Shown: piece after piece, positions 1 to 7,996 of the stretch
Position numbering within the stretch: the first letter of the stretch is position 1
Layout: every line of letters starts with the position of its first letter
NCBI GenBank assembly: GCA_947625715.1
Contig: CANQPR010000029.1
Coordinates: forward strand, 1-14,364
DNA: 14,364 nucleotides
Direction: 5' to 3'
From: an uncultured Bacilli bacterium
GTDB taxonomy: Bacteria > Bacillota_I > Bacilli_A > RF39 > UBA660
The notes under the pieces: generated by a model
The model's database searches: none
What the model was told of the DNA's origin: nothing
The model's input: only the letters and a program-made list of their open reading frames with translations
Program-made: the position numbers and the translations under genes

Positions 1-14
1 GTTTTTATCTTAAT

Positions 15-1226
15 TTATTCTGTTTTTAATAACCAATCAATTATATTCATATGAATAATTCCATTTGTAGACATATCAAACTTATCCATTGAAATAACAT
101 ATTTAGGATAGTTATCCTTTATATTATCATAAACTTTAAACTCTCTATTAATAATAAATTCATCAGCTAAATAATAGCAAACTTGGTAATATTCTTTATT
201 TCCATTTTTTAAAGCTATAAAATCAATCTCACCATTATCTAAATTGCCGATTTTAACATCATATCCTCTATATACAAGCTCATTATAAACAATGTTTTCT
301 AAATAAGCACCCATTTGTTCTTTTTTTGATACATTCAATATTTGACCTAAACCTAAATCTGTTAAATAATATTTATATTTGCCATTTAAAATTTTTTTAC
401 CTCTAACATCGTATCGCGCCACTTTATCGATTAAAAAAGCTCTACACATATATTCTAAATAATTATATATAGTCGTTTTTCCAATGCCTCTAGCATCATT
501 TATTTCAAAATATTTAACTAAACTATCCGCTGAAAATGTTTGTGATGGGGTAGTTACAATATACTCTGCAATTCTATTAAATAAATCTAAATCAGTTACA
601 GTAAATCGTTTAATTATATCTTTAACAACAATTGAATTATATACATCGGTTAAATAGGTGCGAATTTCATCTTCATTTTCTAAATTAAATCGTTGAGGTA
701 AACCACCCCATTTAGCATAATCTAAAAATTGTTCTTCCAATTTGTATTTATTCATTTCATAATTTTTAAACTCACAAACTTCTTTGAAAGAAAATGGCTT
801 TATTTGAAAGCTTACATATCTACCAGATAATAAAGTGGCAAGTTCTCCAGATAATAAATCACTATTAGAACCTGTTATAAAAATAGATATATTTTCTTCA
901 TATTTTGCTTTATATGAATTTATTGTTTTTTCCCAATCTTTAACATTTTGAATTTCATCAAAAAACAAATAATATTTATTTTTATTAACCATTTTTCCTT
1001 TAATATATTTATCAAGTTCTTTGGCATCTTTTATATCAAAATAATCAGATAACTCAAAATTAACATAAATTATGTTTTTTTCTTTAACACCTGTATCTAT
1101 TATTTCCTTTATAATTTGTTTTAATAAAACTGATTTGCCACATCTTCTTATGCCTGTAATTATTTTAATTAAGTCTTGATTATAAAAAGGTCTAATTTTT
1201 TTTAAATAATTTTCTCTAATTACCAT
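15..1226 (-). CDS. AAA ATPase with DUF4143 C-terminal domain
   Basis: A 403-residue ATP-binding protein of the AAA_14/DUF4143 type. Seen: a Walker A motif GIRRCGKS (residues 25-32), a Walker B LFFDEIQ (87-93), the TGSNSDLLSG sensor segment (118-127) and a GGLP motif (174-177). The C-terminal half ends in a nuclease-like core (GEIDFIA followed by YYQVCY), typical of DUF4143. The frame is open 34 codons further upstream to an ATG at 1328. The start at 1226 is preferred because GGAGGGG lies 7 nt before it, and the upstream extension contains the promoter itself. The family is common in bacteria and archaea and its substrate is not established; roles in DNA binding or defence have been suggested. 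Monocistronic. The family assignment is secure, the role is unknown. Confidence 0.9.
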   Translation of the reverse strand: MVIRENYLKKIRPFYNQDLIKIITGIRRCGKSVLLKQIIKEIIDTGVKEKNIIYVNFELSDYFDIKDAKELDKYIKGKMVNKNKYYLFFDEIQNVKDWEKTINSYKAKYEENISIFITGSNSDLLSGELATLLSGRYVSFQIKPFSFKEVCEFKNYEMNKYKLEEQFLDYAKWGGLPQRFNLENEDEIRTYLTDVYNSIVVKDIIKRFTVTDLDLFNRIAEYIVTTPSQTFSADSLVKYFEINDARGIGKTTIYNYLEYMCRAFLIDKVARYDVRGKKILNGKYKYYLTDLGLGQILNVSKKEQMGAYLENIVYNELVYRGYDVKIGNLDNGEIDFIALKNGNKEYYQVCYYLADEFIINREFKVYDNIKDNYPKYVISMDKFDMSTNGIIHMNIIDWLLKTE

Positions 1227-1244
1227 AATTTCCCCTCCATAGCA

Positions 1245-1273
1245 ATTATACAATAATGATATTAAAAAGTCAA
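1245..1273 (-). promoter_or_regulatory. Sigma-A type promoter of the DUF4143 ATPase
   Basis: On the minus strand TTGACT (1268-1273) and TATAAT (1245-1250) are separated by exactly 17 nt, an almost perfect consensus. It lies just upstream of the ATPase ribosome binding site. Confidence 0.85.
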
Positions 1274-1320
1274 TTTTGTCCTGAGCACAAGACAAAATCA
1301 TAAAAAAAGTCAATTTTGTC
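1264..1320. repeat. Duplicated 17-bp promoter-proximal repeat with inverted copy
   Basis: AAAAAGTCAATTTTGTC occurs at 1264-1280 and again at 1304-1320 (40-bp period). Between them GACAAAAT (1291-1298) is the inverse of ATTTTGTC (1273-1280 and 1313-1320). The first copy contains the -35 box of the ATPase promoter, so the array could be a repressor operator. It could also be a simple local duplication. Confidence 0.6.
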
Positions 1321-1387
1321 TTGCACACTGTATTTTTTCTTTTGCGCTTATAATAACTATTTTTGGGTTAAAACTTTTACAAACTTG

Positions 1388-1744
1388 CTATTTATTACTA
1401 TCCTTTTTATATATTGTTTTTTCATCAACACTTATAAGTTGCTTATTTTTGGTATCCATTTTATATCCAGTTGTTTTATTAACAAGAGTATAAGTTATAT
1501 TTAAAACATTATCTTTAATTTCCCATGATAAAGGTTGAGGAGCATATCCAGTTGTTTCAAATTCTTCTTTATCATTATATGCCTTTCCGCTACCACCATC
1601 ATATAATACAATGTATTCAAGTTCAAAGACATCACCATCAACTTTTTCCCAAGTTCCAATAACACTTTTAGAACTTAGATTACAACCAGTTAATCCTAAA
1701 ATCAAAAAAACACCTAATAAAACATTTAATATTATTTTTTTCAT
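1388..1744 (-). CDS. Small predicted lipoprotein, lipocalin-like
   Basis: A 118-residue protein with a lipoprotein signal peptide: MKK, a hydrophobic stretch (4-17) and lipobox LTGC with Cys21. It should be lipid-anchored outside the cytoplasmic membrane. The mature part begins with a short Ser/Lys linker and a V-I-G-T-W motif, then alternating strands, as in small lipocalin-like lipoproteins of Bacillota (IGTWE near the start). The start is supported by GGAGG 4 nt upstream. It lies 28 bp after the membrane-anchored protein gene in the same direction, so the two are probably one operon. The ligand is unknown. Confidence 0.8.
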   Translation of the reverse strand: MKKIILNVLLGVFLILGLTGCNLSSKSVIGTWEKVDGDVFELEYIVLYDGGSGKAYNDKEEFETTGYAPQPLSWEIKDNVLNITYTLVNKTTGYKMDTKNKQLISVDEKTIYKKDSNK

Positions 1745-1772
1745 AATTCCTCCAGTTTTCTAGTTCTCTTTA

Positions 1773-2477
1773 TTATATAAGTTCTATTTTAATAGCACTT
1801 ATTTGAAGAGGGTTTGAATCTAATACATTACCATTAAATGTAATTCTAACTTTGTTTCCAACCACATAAAAATCATTTGTTTTCCTTGTTACTTTCATAG
1901 TAACTTTATCATCTTTTTTTAAAGAATTACTATCTTTTAAAACTTCTACTGTAATATAATCTTCATCGACAACGATTATTTTTGCTTCAAATACATCTTT
2001 TGAATCTTTAAATTCAATTAAATTATTATTTTTTATATATTGGATGTACTCTGTAGTACAACAACTAGAAAAAACATTTGTAAAAAATTCATCTTGATTA
2101 AATTCTAAGTTATCAACTAAACCAACAACAATTACATGTTTTTCTGTATCAATATAATTATAAGCAAAATTAGTATTATCTTGTTGATTATTACTAATAA
2201 AATTTGTTATTTTATCGTTAATATCATTTAAAGAAATTTCTTTAATAGAACAAGCAAATTTTGTTTTTTTCCAAGTCGTAACTTTTTCATTATCACTACA
2301 ATGGTAATGATTTACAAATATTCCTTTATCAACATAATCAATACTAGAGAGATTAAAATTATCTCTTATTTTTAATAAGGGACTATTATCAAAAATTATT
2401 GCTTGTAAAGTATCAAGTGCAATAATTCCCAACAAAACCCCTAGTACAATTAAAAAGATTTTTATTTTTTTCTTCAA
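1773..2477 (-). CDS. Membrane-anchored extracytoplasmic protein, DUF3221-like C-terminus
   Basis: A 234-residue protein that I start at a TTG codon (2477), because GGAGG sits 8 nt upstream. The frame is open to an ATG at 2555, but that extension runs through the promoter. The N-terminus is KKKIK plus one membrane segment (about 5-21), followed by the DTLQAIIFDNSP segment that I recall from uncharacterised Clostridia/Bacilli membrane proteins. The outer domain has several Cys (a lone FACS and an SSCC pair). The last 70 residues (FEAKIIVVDEDYITVEV to SNPLQISAIKI) resemble the small beta domain of DUF3221 proteins. Probably first gene of an operon with the lipoprotein. No function known. Confidence 0.75.
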   Translation of the reverse strand: MKKKIKIFLIVLGVLLGIIALDTLQAIIFDNSPLLKIRDNFNLSSIDYVDKGIFVNHYHCSDNEKVTTWKKTKFACSIKEISLNDINDKITNFISNNQQDNTNFAYNYIDTEKHVIVVGLVDNLEFNQDEFFTNVFSSCCTTEYIQYIKNNNLIEFKDSKDVFEAKIIVVDEDYITVEVLKDSNSLKKDDKVTMKVTRKTNDFYVVGNKVRITFNGNVLDSNPLQISAIKIELI

Positions 2478-2505
2478 AAAATATACCTCCAATACATTTG
2501 TAAAT

Positions 2506-2514
2506 ATTGTACCA
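2506..2514 (-). promoter_or_regulatory. Extended -10 promoter for the DUF3221-like/lipoprotein operon
   Basis: On the minus strand TGGTACAAT is an extended -10 (TG-n-TACAAT), 28 nt before the TTG start. No good -35 is seen 17 nt upstream (TTTATT at best), which is usual for extended -10 promoters. Confidence 0.5.
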
Positions 2515-2592
2515 TGGTTAGAATCTACAATAAACAAAAAAATAACCGCACTCAAAAGAAATTAATACAAGACATAATTAACTTTTTAACTT

Positions 2593-2627
2593 AAAAAAAG
2601 TAAGATTATAATATAACCCTACTTTTT
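2593..2627 (-). terminator. Intrinsic terminator after the MMPL transporter
   Basis: Complementary arms AAAAAGTA (2595-2602) and TACTTTTT (2620-2627) enclose a 17-nt loop. On the minus strand the 3' arm runs into a T tract. It begins 16 bp after the transporter stop. Because arms and tracts are A/T-rich it may work in both directions. Confidence 0.6.
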
Positions 2628-2642
2628 ATTGGAATAAATTAT

Positions 2643-5600
2643 TTATAAATTTTTTTCAACTGATTTTCCTTTTTTTGGCTCTTTGTAATATCCATTTCTA
2701 CAAATTATTTTATCTGTCGAAGCAAGTACACCAGGTAATACAAATAAAATTAATATTACCGATGCAAATGTACCTTGAGAAATAGTTTCACATATCTTAG
2801 CAGCAATAGCTGATGCAAAACCCGCTACTACTAAAGTAACAATAATTAATATTGATGAAGAACTAATTATGGTATGAATTGATTTATTGTAAGCATTAAT
2901 TACCGAATCTTTAATTCCCATCGTTAGTCTTGATTCACGATAATAAGAAGTATAAACAATGGCATAATCTATTGTTGCTCCCATTAATATTGCTTGAACA
3001 ATCAATAAAGATATAAAGTATTCTGAGCCTCCTGTAATGGAAATTGCACACATAGTTAAATAAACAGCAGTTTGAATAATAAGTACTAAAACAAACGGAA
3101 TAATTAAGTCCTTAAATGTAATTGCGACAACAATAAATATAAATATCATTGTTAAAAGAGTAATCTTATTTAATTCATTATTAAAAGTTTTATTCATTTC
3201 TACTGCCATAGGAGAATTTCCCACAATGTATATATCATCATTATTACCAATTTCATCTTGAATAGAATTAATAAACTTATAAGTATTTTCATCTTCAGCA
3301 GCATATTTTGTATTTAATACAACTCTTGAATATTTATCAGATACTATTAAATCTTTTGATTTATCAACTGTATTTTTAGAATCAGTAATTGTTGCCTTTT
3401 TTTCAGCATTTATGAAATCATCAAATCTTGAATCAGTTAAAATATCAGAATATAAATAATTAATAAACTCTTCAATTGTCATTTTCCATGAATCATCATA
3501 ATCTTTAGTGCTTTTATAGTACATATATATTAAATCCACAAGATTTTTATCTAAATTATCACTTAATGTATCTAATGATGTAAATGCTTCTGTAGATGTA
3601 TATGTTATACTATTTAAAGATTTATTCATTATATCATTAATAGTTGTTATTTTTTCTTTTTTTGCATCATCAAATTTTGCTGAATAATCTTTGTTATTCA
3701 TTACATCTTTAACAATAAATTGAACATAATTATATAATGAAATATCTTGACTTGACTTTATATATTTAGAATTATATAAACTAAATAATAAACTCATTGT
3801 ATTATTATCTATATTAAGTAAGGAACTTAAATTTGAAGATGTGTATTTTGTATCATTGAGTGTTGATGTCATTACATCTTTAACTAAAGATAGTTCACTA
3901 GTCTCTCTATTAGATATTTTACCCTTTAATAACTCATTATCTTTATTATTTAATATTAAATTTGTAAGCTCTAAAGGTGTCAGAGTTGTTGGTTTATTAT
4001 TATAATCATATATTCCAAATATTTTAGCTAGTTGTCCTTTGTCTGTATTTGTAATACTACTTATTTGTGCATAACTATAAGTTGTATCTAAATTATTAAC
4101 GACTATATGGGCAAGTTGTAATAAATCACTTACTTGGGTTAATTTTTCAGCAAATAAAGGATTTTTATTATTACTATATAGAAAATTAATTAATTCTTTA
4201 ACAGATATATCTTTTAATTTACCATTTTGAGAATCATATCCACCATAAATCATACTTACCACAGTTTTATCTTGATTTAAAATGTTAACAATTTCTGTTG
4301 GTGTATGGTATTTATTATCATTTATAAGCTTTTGGGCCATTGTTAAATTTTTATTTAACACCTTTACTTGTTCTTCACTTAATCCTAAATTAGGATTTTG
4401 TATTAAACTTTGAAGTATCATTTCAAATTCTAAAGGGGTCATTTTTGTTTTTGTAATATTATTATCTAATTTTTCAAGCAGTTCTTTTCCTAGCGTTTGT
4501 TCGTTAATATTAAATGTTTGATATAAAACTTCTTTTGGTAATGAATCCCCAGAGGTTAAATTTTTTAAAACAAATAACTGACTTAAAATATCTTTATTAA
4601 AATAAGATTTATAGTTTTTGTTATTTGCCATTTGTAAAGCTATTGTTGCAAATGTATTCAATGTTAATTTTGTATCTGTATTAGAACCTGTATAATAAAT
4701 ATACAAAAGTGATAAAGTATTATCATCCAAACTTAATCCTAAATTATTTAAAGATGCTTTCATTGCTGTCTTATTGAGTGCGGTAGTTACATTTTGTTTA
4801 TTACTTATTGTTTTTAAAAGCGTTAATGATTTAATAGTATTTTCATCAAACATATTTTTATAAGAATCATTACGAGCCATATTTAAAGTAAAATTAGCAA
4901 ATTCATTTAAAGTCATTTTTGTATTGCTACCAACAGTTGTTCGATAAAACAAAAATAATTGTGCGATTAAATCTTTATCGATTCCAAAAATACTAGAAAG
5001 TTCACTTGCATCCATCTTCTTATTTATATTATTTTTGTCAGTAAATTTTTGCAACTGTTTTAATTTTGAAATCGTCGCGCCATCTAAACTTGATGAATAC
5101 TCATTGTCATTTGCTACATCATTAAGCATAAAATTAACAAAATCTTTAATAGTCATTTTAGTTTCAACATTCTTACTATTATAATAAATCAATATTTTTT
5201 CGGCATCATCTTTATTCATTCCTAAAATATCAGCAATTTCTTTTGGACTTCTCTTTTTATTAATTAAAGATGATGATGTAAAATTTTCGAGCATTTCTAA
5301 ATTATTTTTAATATCTTGATTTATCAAATTATTAAAATTATCGTTAGTATAAATGTCTGATTTAATAAAGGAAACAAATTCATTTAATGTCATTTTATTA
5401 TTAGCATCTTTATTATAATAATTGTAATAAATGAGTTTTATTAGATATTCTTCGATTTGAGTATCTTGACCTAAATCTTTAAATTTTTTATTTAATTCAT
5501 TGTATGCCAATTTTTCATTAATGGTATTCGAATAACATAATGTTTGGTCGATGTTTTCATCTTTTTCTAGTTTTTTACAATAATTTGCTATTAATTCTTC

Positions 5601-6752
5601 ATATTTGTTGTTATATACTATAGCAATTTGATTTGTTGTGGGAAAAATTTTTGCAACTTTATCTTGTTCTGAACCTGTATAAAGTATTTCAATATTTCCT
5701 TTTAGAAAATAAGCACCAACAAATAAGATAATAATTAAAACACTTTGGACATATCTAGTTTTGTATATAAATTTTCCTAATCTTGTTAAATTAAATTTAG
5801 GGGATTTCTTTTTTGTTTTAATAATTAAATTATCAAAGATTAAAAGTAAAGCTGGCAAGCAGAAAAAAATACTAATTAAACTTAATAATACACCTTTAGC
5901 TAAAACAAATCCTAAATCTTTACCAATGGTAAAACTCATAAATACAAGCGCTACTAAACCGACAATTGTTGTTACAGAACTACTTGATATAGCTTTAAAA
6001 GAATGATATAGAGCTTCTTTCATAGCATCTATTTTATTACTATGAGTTAATTTTTCTTGCTTATATCGGTTAGATAACATAATTGAATAGTCCATAGATA
6101 AAGCAAGTTGTAATATAGCAACAATTGAATTTGTTATAGAAGATACACTTTCAAACATAATATTAGTGCCTTTATTAATAAATACTGCTATTCCTATAGA
6201 AATTAAGTATAGCCATGGTTCAACATAAGAATCACTTAATATTATTAAAATAATCATTGCGCAAGCTATTGCTAATATTACAATCCACAATTGTAATATA
6301 GGTTTATTTTCATCATATATAGAACCACTCATTCCAAAGACTTTAAAATTATCTTTAACATAATTATAAACACTTGTAGCAGTTATAGAATAATCGTAAT
6401 CATCTACATTTAAAACATATAAGGTATAGTTATCCTTATTATATTCTTCTGTATTCTCATAATCAACAGAGCTTACATTATCAATACTTTGTAATTTTTT
6501 TAAAGTATCTATTTTTTCACTATCTGACAAGCCTTTAAACATAACATTAAGTACCGAAGAATCTTGTTTAGCAAATTCCTCATCCATAATATCTTTGCCA
6601 ATTTTCGTTTCGCTCGTTTTAGGAAGATATTTCATTATATCATCATTTATGTTTACCTTATTAGATAAATACAAACTAAATATTGCTGCTATTATAAAAA
6701 TGGCTAAAAAGACATATCGTCCTTTCACAATAAAATCTGTTATTTTTCTCAT
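2643..6752 (-). CDS. Giant MMPL/RND-family transporter with repeat-filled outer loop
   Basis: A 1,369-residue membrane protein with the two-fold layout of the MMPL (HAE3) branch of the RND superfamily. First half: TM1 (12-30), outer loop (31-152), TM2-6 (about 153-307) with the charged LALSMDYSIML motif (216-226). Second half: TM7 (about 335-351), outer loop (352-1194), TM8-12 (1196-1345) with the matching MGATIDYAIVYTSYYRE (1257-1273). The paired D-Y motifs in TM4 and TM10 are where family members carry the proton-relay residues. The second outer loop is about 840 residues, far larger than the few hundred usual in the family, because of nine degenerate tandem repeats (see the repeat entry). 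Start supported by GGAGG 6 nt upstream. The divergent TetR-type gene suggests drug- or lipid-responsive control. Likely exports a hydrophobic or amphiphilic compound, substrate unknown. Confidence 0.88.
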   Translation of the reverse strand: MRKITDFIVKGRYVFLAIFIIAAIFSLYLSNKVNINDDIMKYLPKTSETKIGKDIMDEEFAKQDSSVLNVMFKGLSDSEKIDTLKKLQSIDNVSSVDYENTEEYNKDNYTLYVLNVDDYDYSITATSVYNYVKDNFKVFGMSGSIYDENKPILQLWIVILAIACAMIILIILSDSYVEPWLYLISIGIAVFINKGTNIMFESVSSITNSIVAILQLALSMDYSIMLSNRYKQEKLTHSNKIDAMKEALYHSFKAISSSSVTTIVGLVALVFMSFTIGKDLGFVLAKGVLLSLISIFFCLPALLLIFDNLIIKTKKKSPKFNLTRLGKFIYKTRYVQSVLIIILFVGAYFLKGNIEILYTGSEQDKVAKIFPTTNQIAIVYNNKYEELIANYCKKLEKDENIDQTLCYSNTINEKLAYNELNKKFKDLGQDTQIEEYLIKLIYYNYYNKDANNKMTLNEFVSFIKSDIYTNDNFNNLINQDIKNNLEMLENFTSSSLINKKRSPKEIADILGMNKDDAEKILIYYNSKNVETKMTIKDFVNFMLNDVANDNEYSSSLDGATISKLKQLQKFTDKNNINKKMDASELSSIFGIDKDLIAQLFLFYRTTVGSNTKMTLNEFANFTLNMARNDSYKNMFDENTIKSLTLLKTISNKQNVTTALNKTAMKASLNNLGLSLDDNTLSLLYIYYTGSNTDTKLTLNTFATIALQMANNKNYKSYFNKDILSQLFVLKNLTSGDSLPKEVLYQTFNINEQTLGKELLEKLDNNITKTKMTPLEFEMILQSLIQNPNLGLSEEQVKVLNKNLTMAQKLINDNKYHTPTEIVNILNQDKTVVSMIYGGYDSQNGKLKDISVKELINFLYSNNKNPLFAEKLTQVSDLLQLAHIVVNNLDTTYSYAQISSITNTDKGQLAKIFGIYDYNNKPTTLTPLELTNLILNNKDNELLKGKISNRETSELSLVKDVMTSTLNDTKYTSSNLSSLLNIDNNTMSLLFSLYNSKYIKSSQDISLYNYVQFIVKDVMNNKDYSAKFDDAKKEKITTINDIMNKSLNSITYTSTEAFTSLDTLSDNLDKNLVDLIYMYYKSTKDYDDSWKMTIEEFINYLYSDILTDSRFDDFINAEKKATITDSKNTVDKSKDLIVSDKYSRVVLNTKYAAEDENTYKFINSIQDEIGNNDDIYIVGNSPMAVEMNKTFNNELNKITLLTMIFIFIVVAITFKDLIIPFVLVLIIQTAVYLTMCAISITGGSEYFISLLIVQAILMGATIDYAIVYTSYYRESRLTMGIKDSVINAYNKSIHTIISSSSILIIVTLVVAGFASAIAAKICETISQGTFASVILILFVLPGVLASTDKIICRNGYYKEPKKGKSVEKNL
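3453..5435 (-). repeat. Nine tandem protein repeats of 75-87 residues inside the transporter loop
   Basis: A signature close to K-M-T-[LI]-x-[ED]-F recurs at residues 453, 532, 612, 695, 770, 847, 922, 1002 and 1090. Each is preceded by an L-[FY]-x-Y-Y helix end and often followed by a D/N-rich turn. Between signatures lies a helix ending in a short LG[ILM] segment (GMNKDDAEKIL, GIDKDLIAQLF, GLSLDDNTLSL). The first copy reads N-x-D-x-N-N-x-M-x-x-x-E-F (447-459), the spacing of a calcium-binding EF-hand loop. Later copies lose most ligands, so binding is only a possibility. Confidence 0.75.
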
Positions 6753-6804
6753 ATTTTTCCTCCGTCTTTATAGTTTATCGCTAATATTAATTTAAGCACA
6801 CAAC

Positions 6805-6832
6805 AATATATAAAAATCTGTTTATTATCCAA
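6805..6832 (-). promoter_or_regulatory. Candidate promoter of the MMPL transporter
   Basis: TTGGAT (6827-6832) and TATATT (6805-6810) on the minus strand, 16 nt apart, 52 nt before the transporter start. The match is moderate and other A/T-rich -10 candidates exist nearby. Confidence 0.35.
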
Positions 6833-6865
6833 CACAAATAATAATATGCTTGTATGTTTATAAAA

Positions 6866-6892
6866 CTTTTTGTTTGATATTTGCTTTTTGTT
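6866..6892 (+). promoter_or_regulatory. Direct repeat CTTTTTGTT, possible regulator operator
   Basis: CTTTTTGTT at 6866-6874 and 6884-6892, an 18-bp period, followed by TGATA and CAATA respectively. The second copy covers the -35 of the regulator promoter. The position between the divergent genes fits an operator, but TetR-type operators are usually palindromes, so this is tentative. Confidence 0.3.
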
Positions 6893-6908
6893 CAATATGA
6901 TATATAAT
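6881..6908 (+). promoter_or_regulatory. Promoter of the TetR-type regulator
   Basis: TTGCTT (6881-6886), 16-nt spacer, TATAAT (6903-6908), 18 nt before the ATG. Confidence 0.55.
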
Positions 6909-6926
6909 AAGTCTAAAGGTGATGTT

Positions 6927-7490
6927 ATGAAAGAAAAAATTGATTTAAGAGTTGTTAAAACTAATAAAGTTTTATTTAATGCTTTAATTACACTTATGGA
7001 ACAAAAGGATTTTGAAAAAATAAAAATTTCTGATATATGTGAAGTAGCTTTAATTAATCGCTCAACATTTTATGCCCATTACGAAGACAAATATGACCTT
7101 TTATTAGCAATGATTGATAATCTAAAGCAAAATTTAGAAAATGAATTAAAACAAAATAAAGAAGAAAATATTTCTAAAAATTACTTTATAGAACTTTTAA
7201 AAATATTAATTAATCATGTTGATGAGAAAAGAACAACTTATAATTCTATATTAAAAAATGATAAAAATGGAATTTTAATAGATTTTCTAATTGATGTTAG
7301 TAATAGAGATTTAATTAGTAGATTAAAAAATAATAATATAGTAAAATCTAATATTCCGCTAGATATAATTACTAAATTTTATATAGGGGGTATAGTATCC
7401 ATAGGTGTTGATTGGATAAAAAATAAAGATAAATATACAAAAGAAGAATTAATATTATACTTTGATAAATTAATTCCTGATAAAATTTAA
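6927..7490 (+). CDS. TetR/AcrR-family transcriptional regulator
   Basis: A 187-residue regulator. The N-terminal TetR DNA-binding domain is clear: helix KIKISDICEVALINRSTFY (31-49) with the helix-turn-helix, then AHYEDKYDLL (50-59), the usual continuation. The C-terminal ligand-binding half is all-helical and ends with FYIGGIVSIGVDWI, resembling the TetR_C_7-like C-terminal domain. Start chosen at 6927 because AAAGGTGA lies upstream; an ATG at 6870 in the same frame precedes the promoter. It is divergent from the MMPL transporter with 174 bp between starts, the classic arrangement of a local repressor relieved by a transporter substrate. Confidence 0.88.
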   Translation: MKEKIDLRVVKTNKVLFNALITLMEQKDFEKIKISDICEVALINRSTFYAHYEDKYDLLLAMIDNLKQNLENELKQNKEENISKNYFIELLKILINHVDEKRTTYNSILKNDKNGILIDFLIDVSNRDLISRLKNNNIVKSNIPLDIITKFYIGGIVSIGVDWIKNKDKYTKEELILYFDKLIPDKI

Positions 7491-7513
7491 TTAGTTAATT
7501 AAATTTGATTTTT
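7483..7513 (+). terminator. AT-only hairpin ending the regulator gene
   Basis: A perfect 11-bp inverted repeat (7483-7493 with 7496-7506) overlaps the stop codon and is followed by GATTTTT. The stem lacks G/C, so its strength is doubtful. Confidence 0.4.
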
Positions 7514-7666
7514 AAATATTGCCAAATGTTCTATCAAGATATTGAAGATAATATGTAATAATTATAAAAAAAATAACTGACGCCCCAAAATTTTCTAAAA
7601 ATAATCAATTTTCTTCCATAACCAAAAAATCATAGCAAGTTAAATCTTATGAAAAAAATCGAATAT
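7514..7666. other. Gene-free spacer, no recognisable feature
   Basis: About 150 bp of A/T-rich DNA between the regulator and the tRNA-Trp terminator. I see no ribosome binding site with a sustained frame, no tRNA and no notable repeat. Confidence 0.5.
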
Positions 7667-7704
7667 AAAAAAACGATTTTTCCTTGAATAATAAGGGAAA
7701 ATCG
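7667..7704 (-). terminator. Intrinsic terminator of the tRNA-Trp locus
   Basis: A 12-bp stem (7674-7685 with 7693-7704, one G-T pair) with a 7-nt loop, followed on the minus strand by seven T (7667-7673). It sits 10 bp past the CCA end of the tRNA fragment, so it is the original terminator of the tRNA-Trp gene, left on the chromosomal side of the integration. Confidence 0.85.
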
Positions 7705-7714
7705 ATATTTTCTC

Positions 7715-7759
7715 TGGCAGGGGTAGCAAGACTTGAACTCACGACATTCGGTTTTGGAG
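7715..7759 (-). other. Attachment site: 3' fragment of tRNA-Trp (anticodon loop to CCA)
   Basis: Read on the minus strand the 45 nt fit tRNA positions 32-76 exactly: loop CTCCAAA with anticodon CCA (Trp), stem ACCGA, variable ATGTC, T stem GTGAG/CTTGC with loop TTCAAGT, acceptor TACCCCT, G, CCA. Upstream the match stops at the first base of the anticodon loop: no 5' anticodon stem, D arm or 5' acceptor strand follows. This is what site-specific integration at a tRNA 3' end leaves at the far end of an element. The intact gene should be at the other end, to the right of the window. The boundary at the anticodon loop fits a tyrosine-recombinase crossover there. Confidence 0.85.
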
Positions 7760-7823
7760 TGCAAATCGACCACCCTCCGTTTTTACCAACTACATACCAA
7801 TTATACTAGAAAATAGGGCATTA

Positions 7824-7855
7824 AGTCAATTACTTTTAATCATTTTTAATTGACT
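7824..7855. repeat. 9-bp inverted repeat near the attachment site
   Basis: AGTCAATTA (7824-7832) and TAATTGACT (7847-7855) are perfect complements with a 14-nt loop. Its location between integrase and attachment site fits a recombinase or accessory-protein site, but A/T-rich DNA gives such repeats by chance. Confidence 0.35.
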
Positions 7856-7895
7856 AAAAATTAAAAATAATTAAAAAAAATCAACAACAGTTTAA

Positions 7896-7956
7896 GCATT
7901 TGGTACACAATCGGTACAATAATTTTGAATACCTCAATTTTTGTGTACCAAAATGC
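7896..7956. repeat. 15-16 bp inverted repeat with GGTACA motifs, candidate integrase arm sites
   Basis: GCATTTGGTACACAA (7896-7910) is complementary to TTGTGTACCAAAATGC (7941-7956) apart from one extra A. A third GGTACA lies between them (7913-7918). Repeated short sites flanking the crossover next to an integrase gene are typical of attP arm sites. On the integrase transcript the same sequence could fold into a long stem, so a terminator role is the alternative. Confidence 0.5.
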
Positions 7957-7996
7957 AAAAAACTAATGTAAGGGGTTTAATTTATACGAATGAAAT

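Noticed and set aside
1316..1504. Open frame on the + strand before and inside the lipoprotein gene
   Set aside because: Phe/Ile/Tyr-rich product typical of AT-rich antisense DNA, overlaps a well-supported gene, and has no ribosome binding site.
3453..5435. CRISPR or DNA-level tandem repeat
   Set aside because: The repeats are seen at protein level only; the nucleotide copies are too diverged and lie in frame within one gene.
5761..6795. Two short + strand frames (5761-6006 and 6595-6795) inside or across the transporter gene
   Set aside because: Antisense shadows of conserved transmembrane coding sequence without start signals.
7715..7800. A complete tRNA-Trp gene on the minus strand
   Set aside because: The 3' 45 nt fit perfectly, but no sequence to the right can form the 5' acceptor strand, D arm or 5' anticodon stem.
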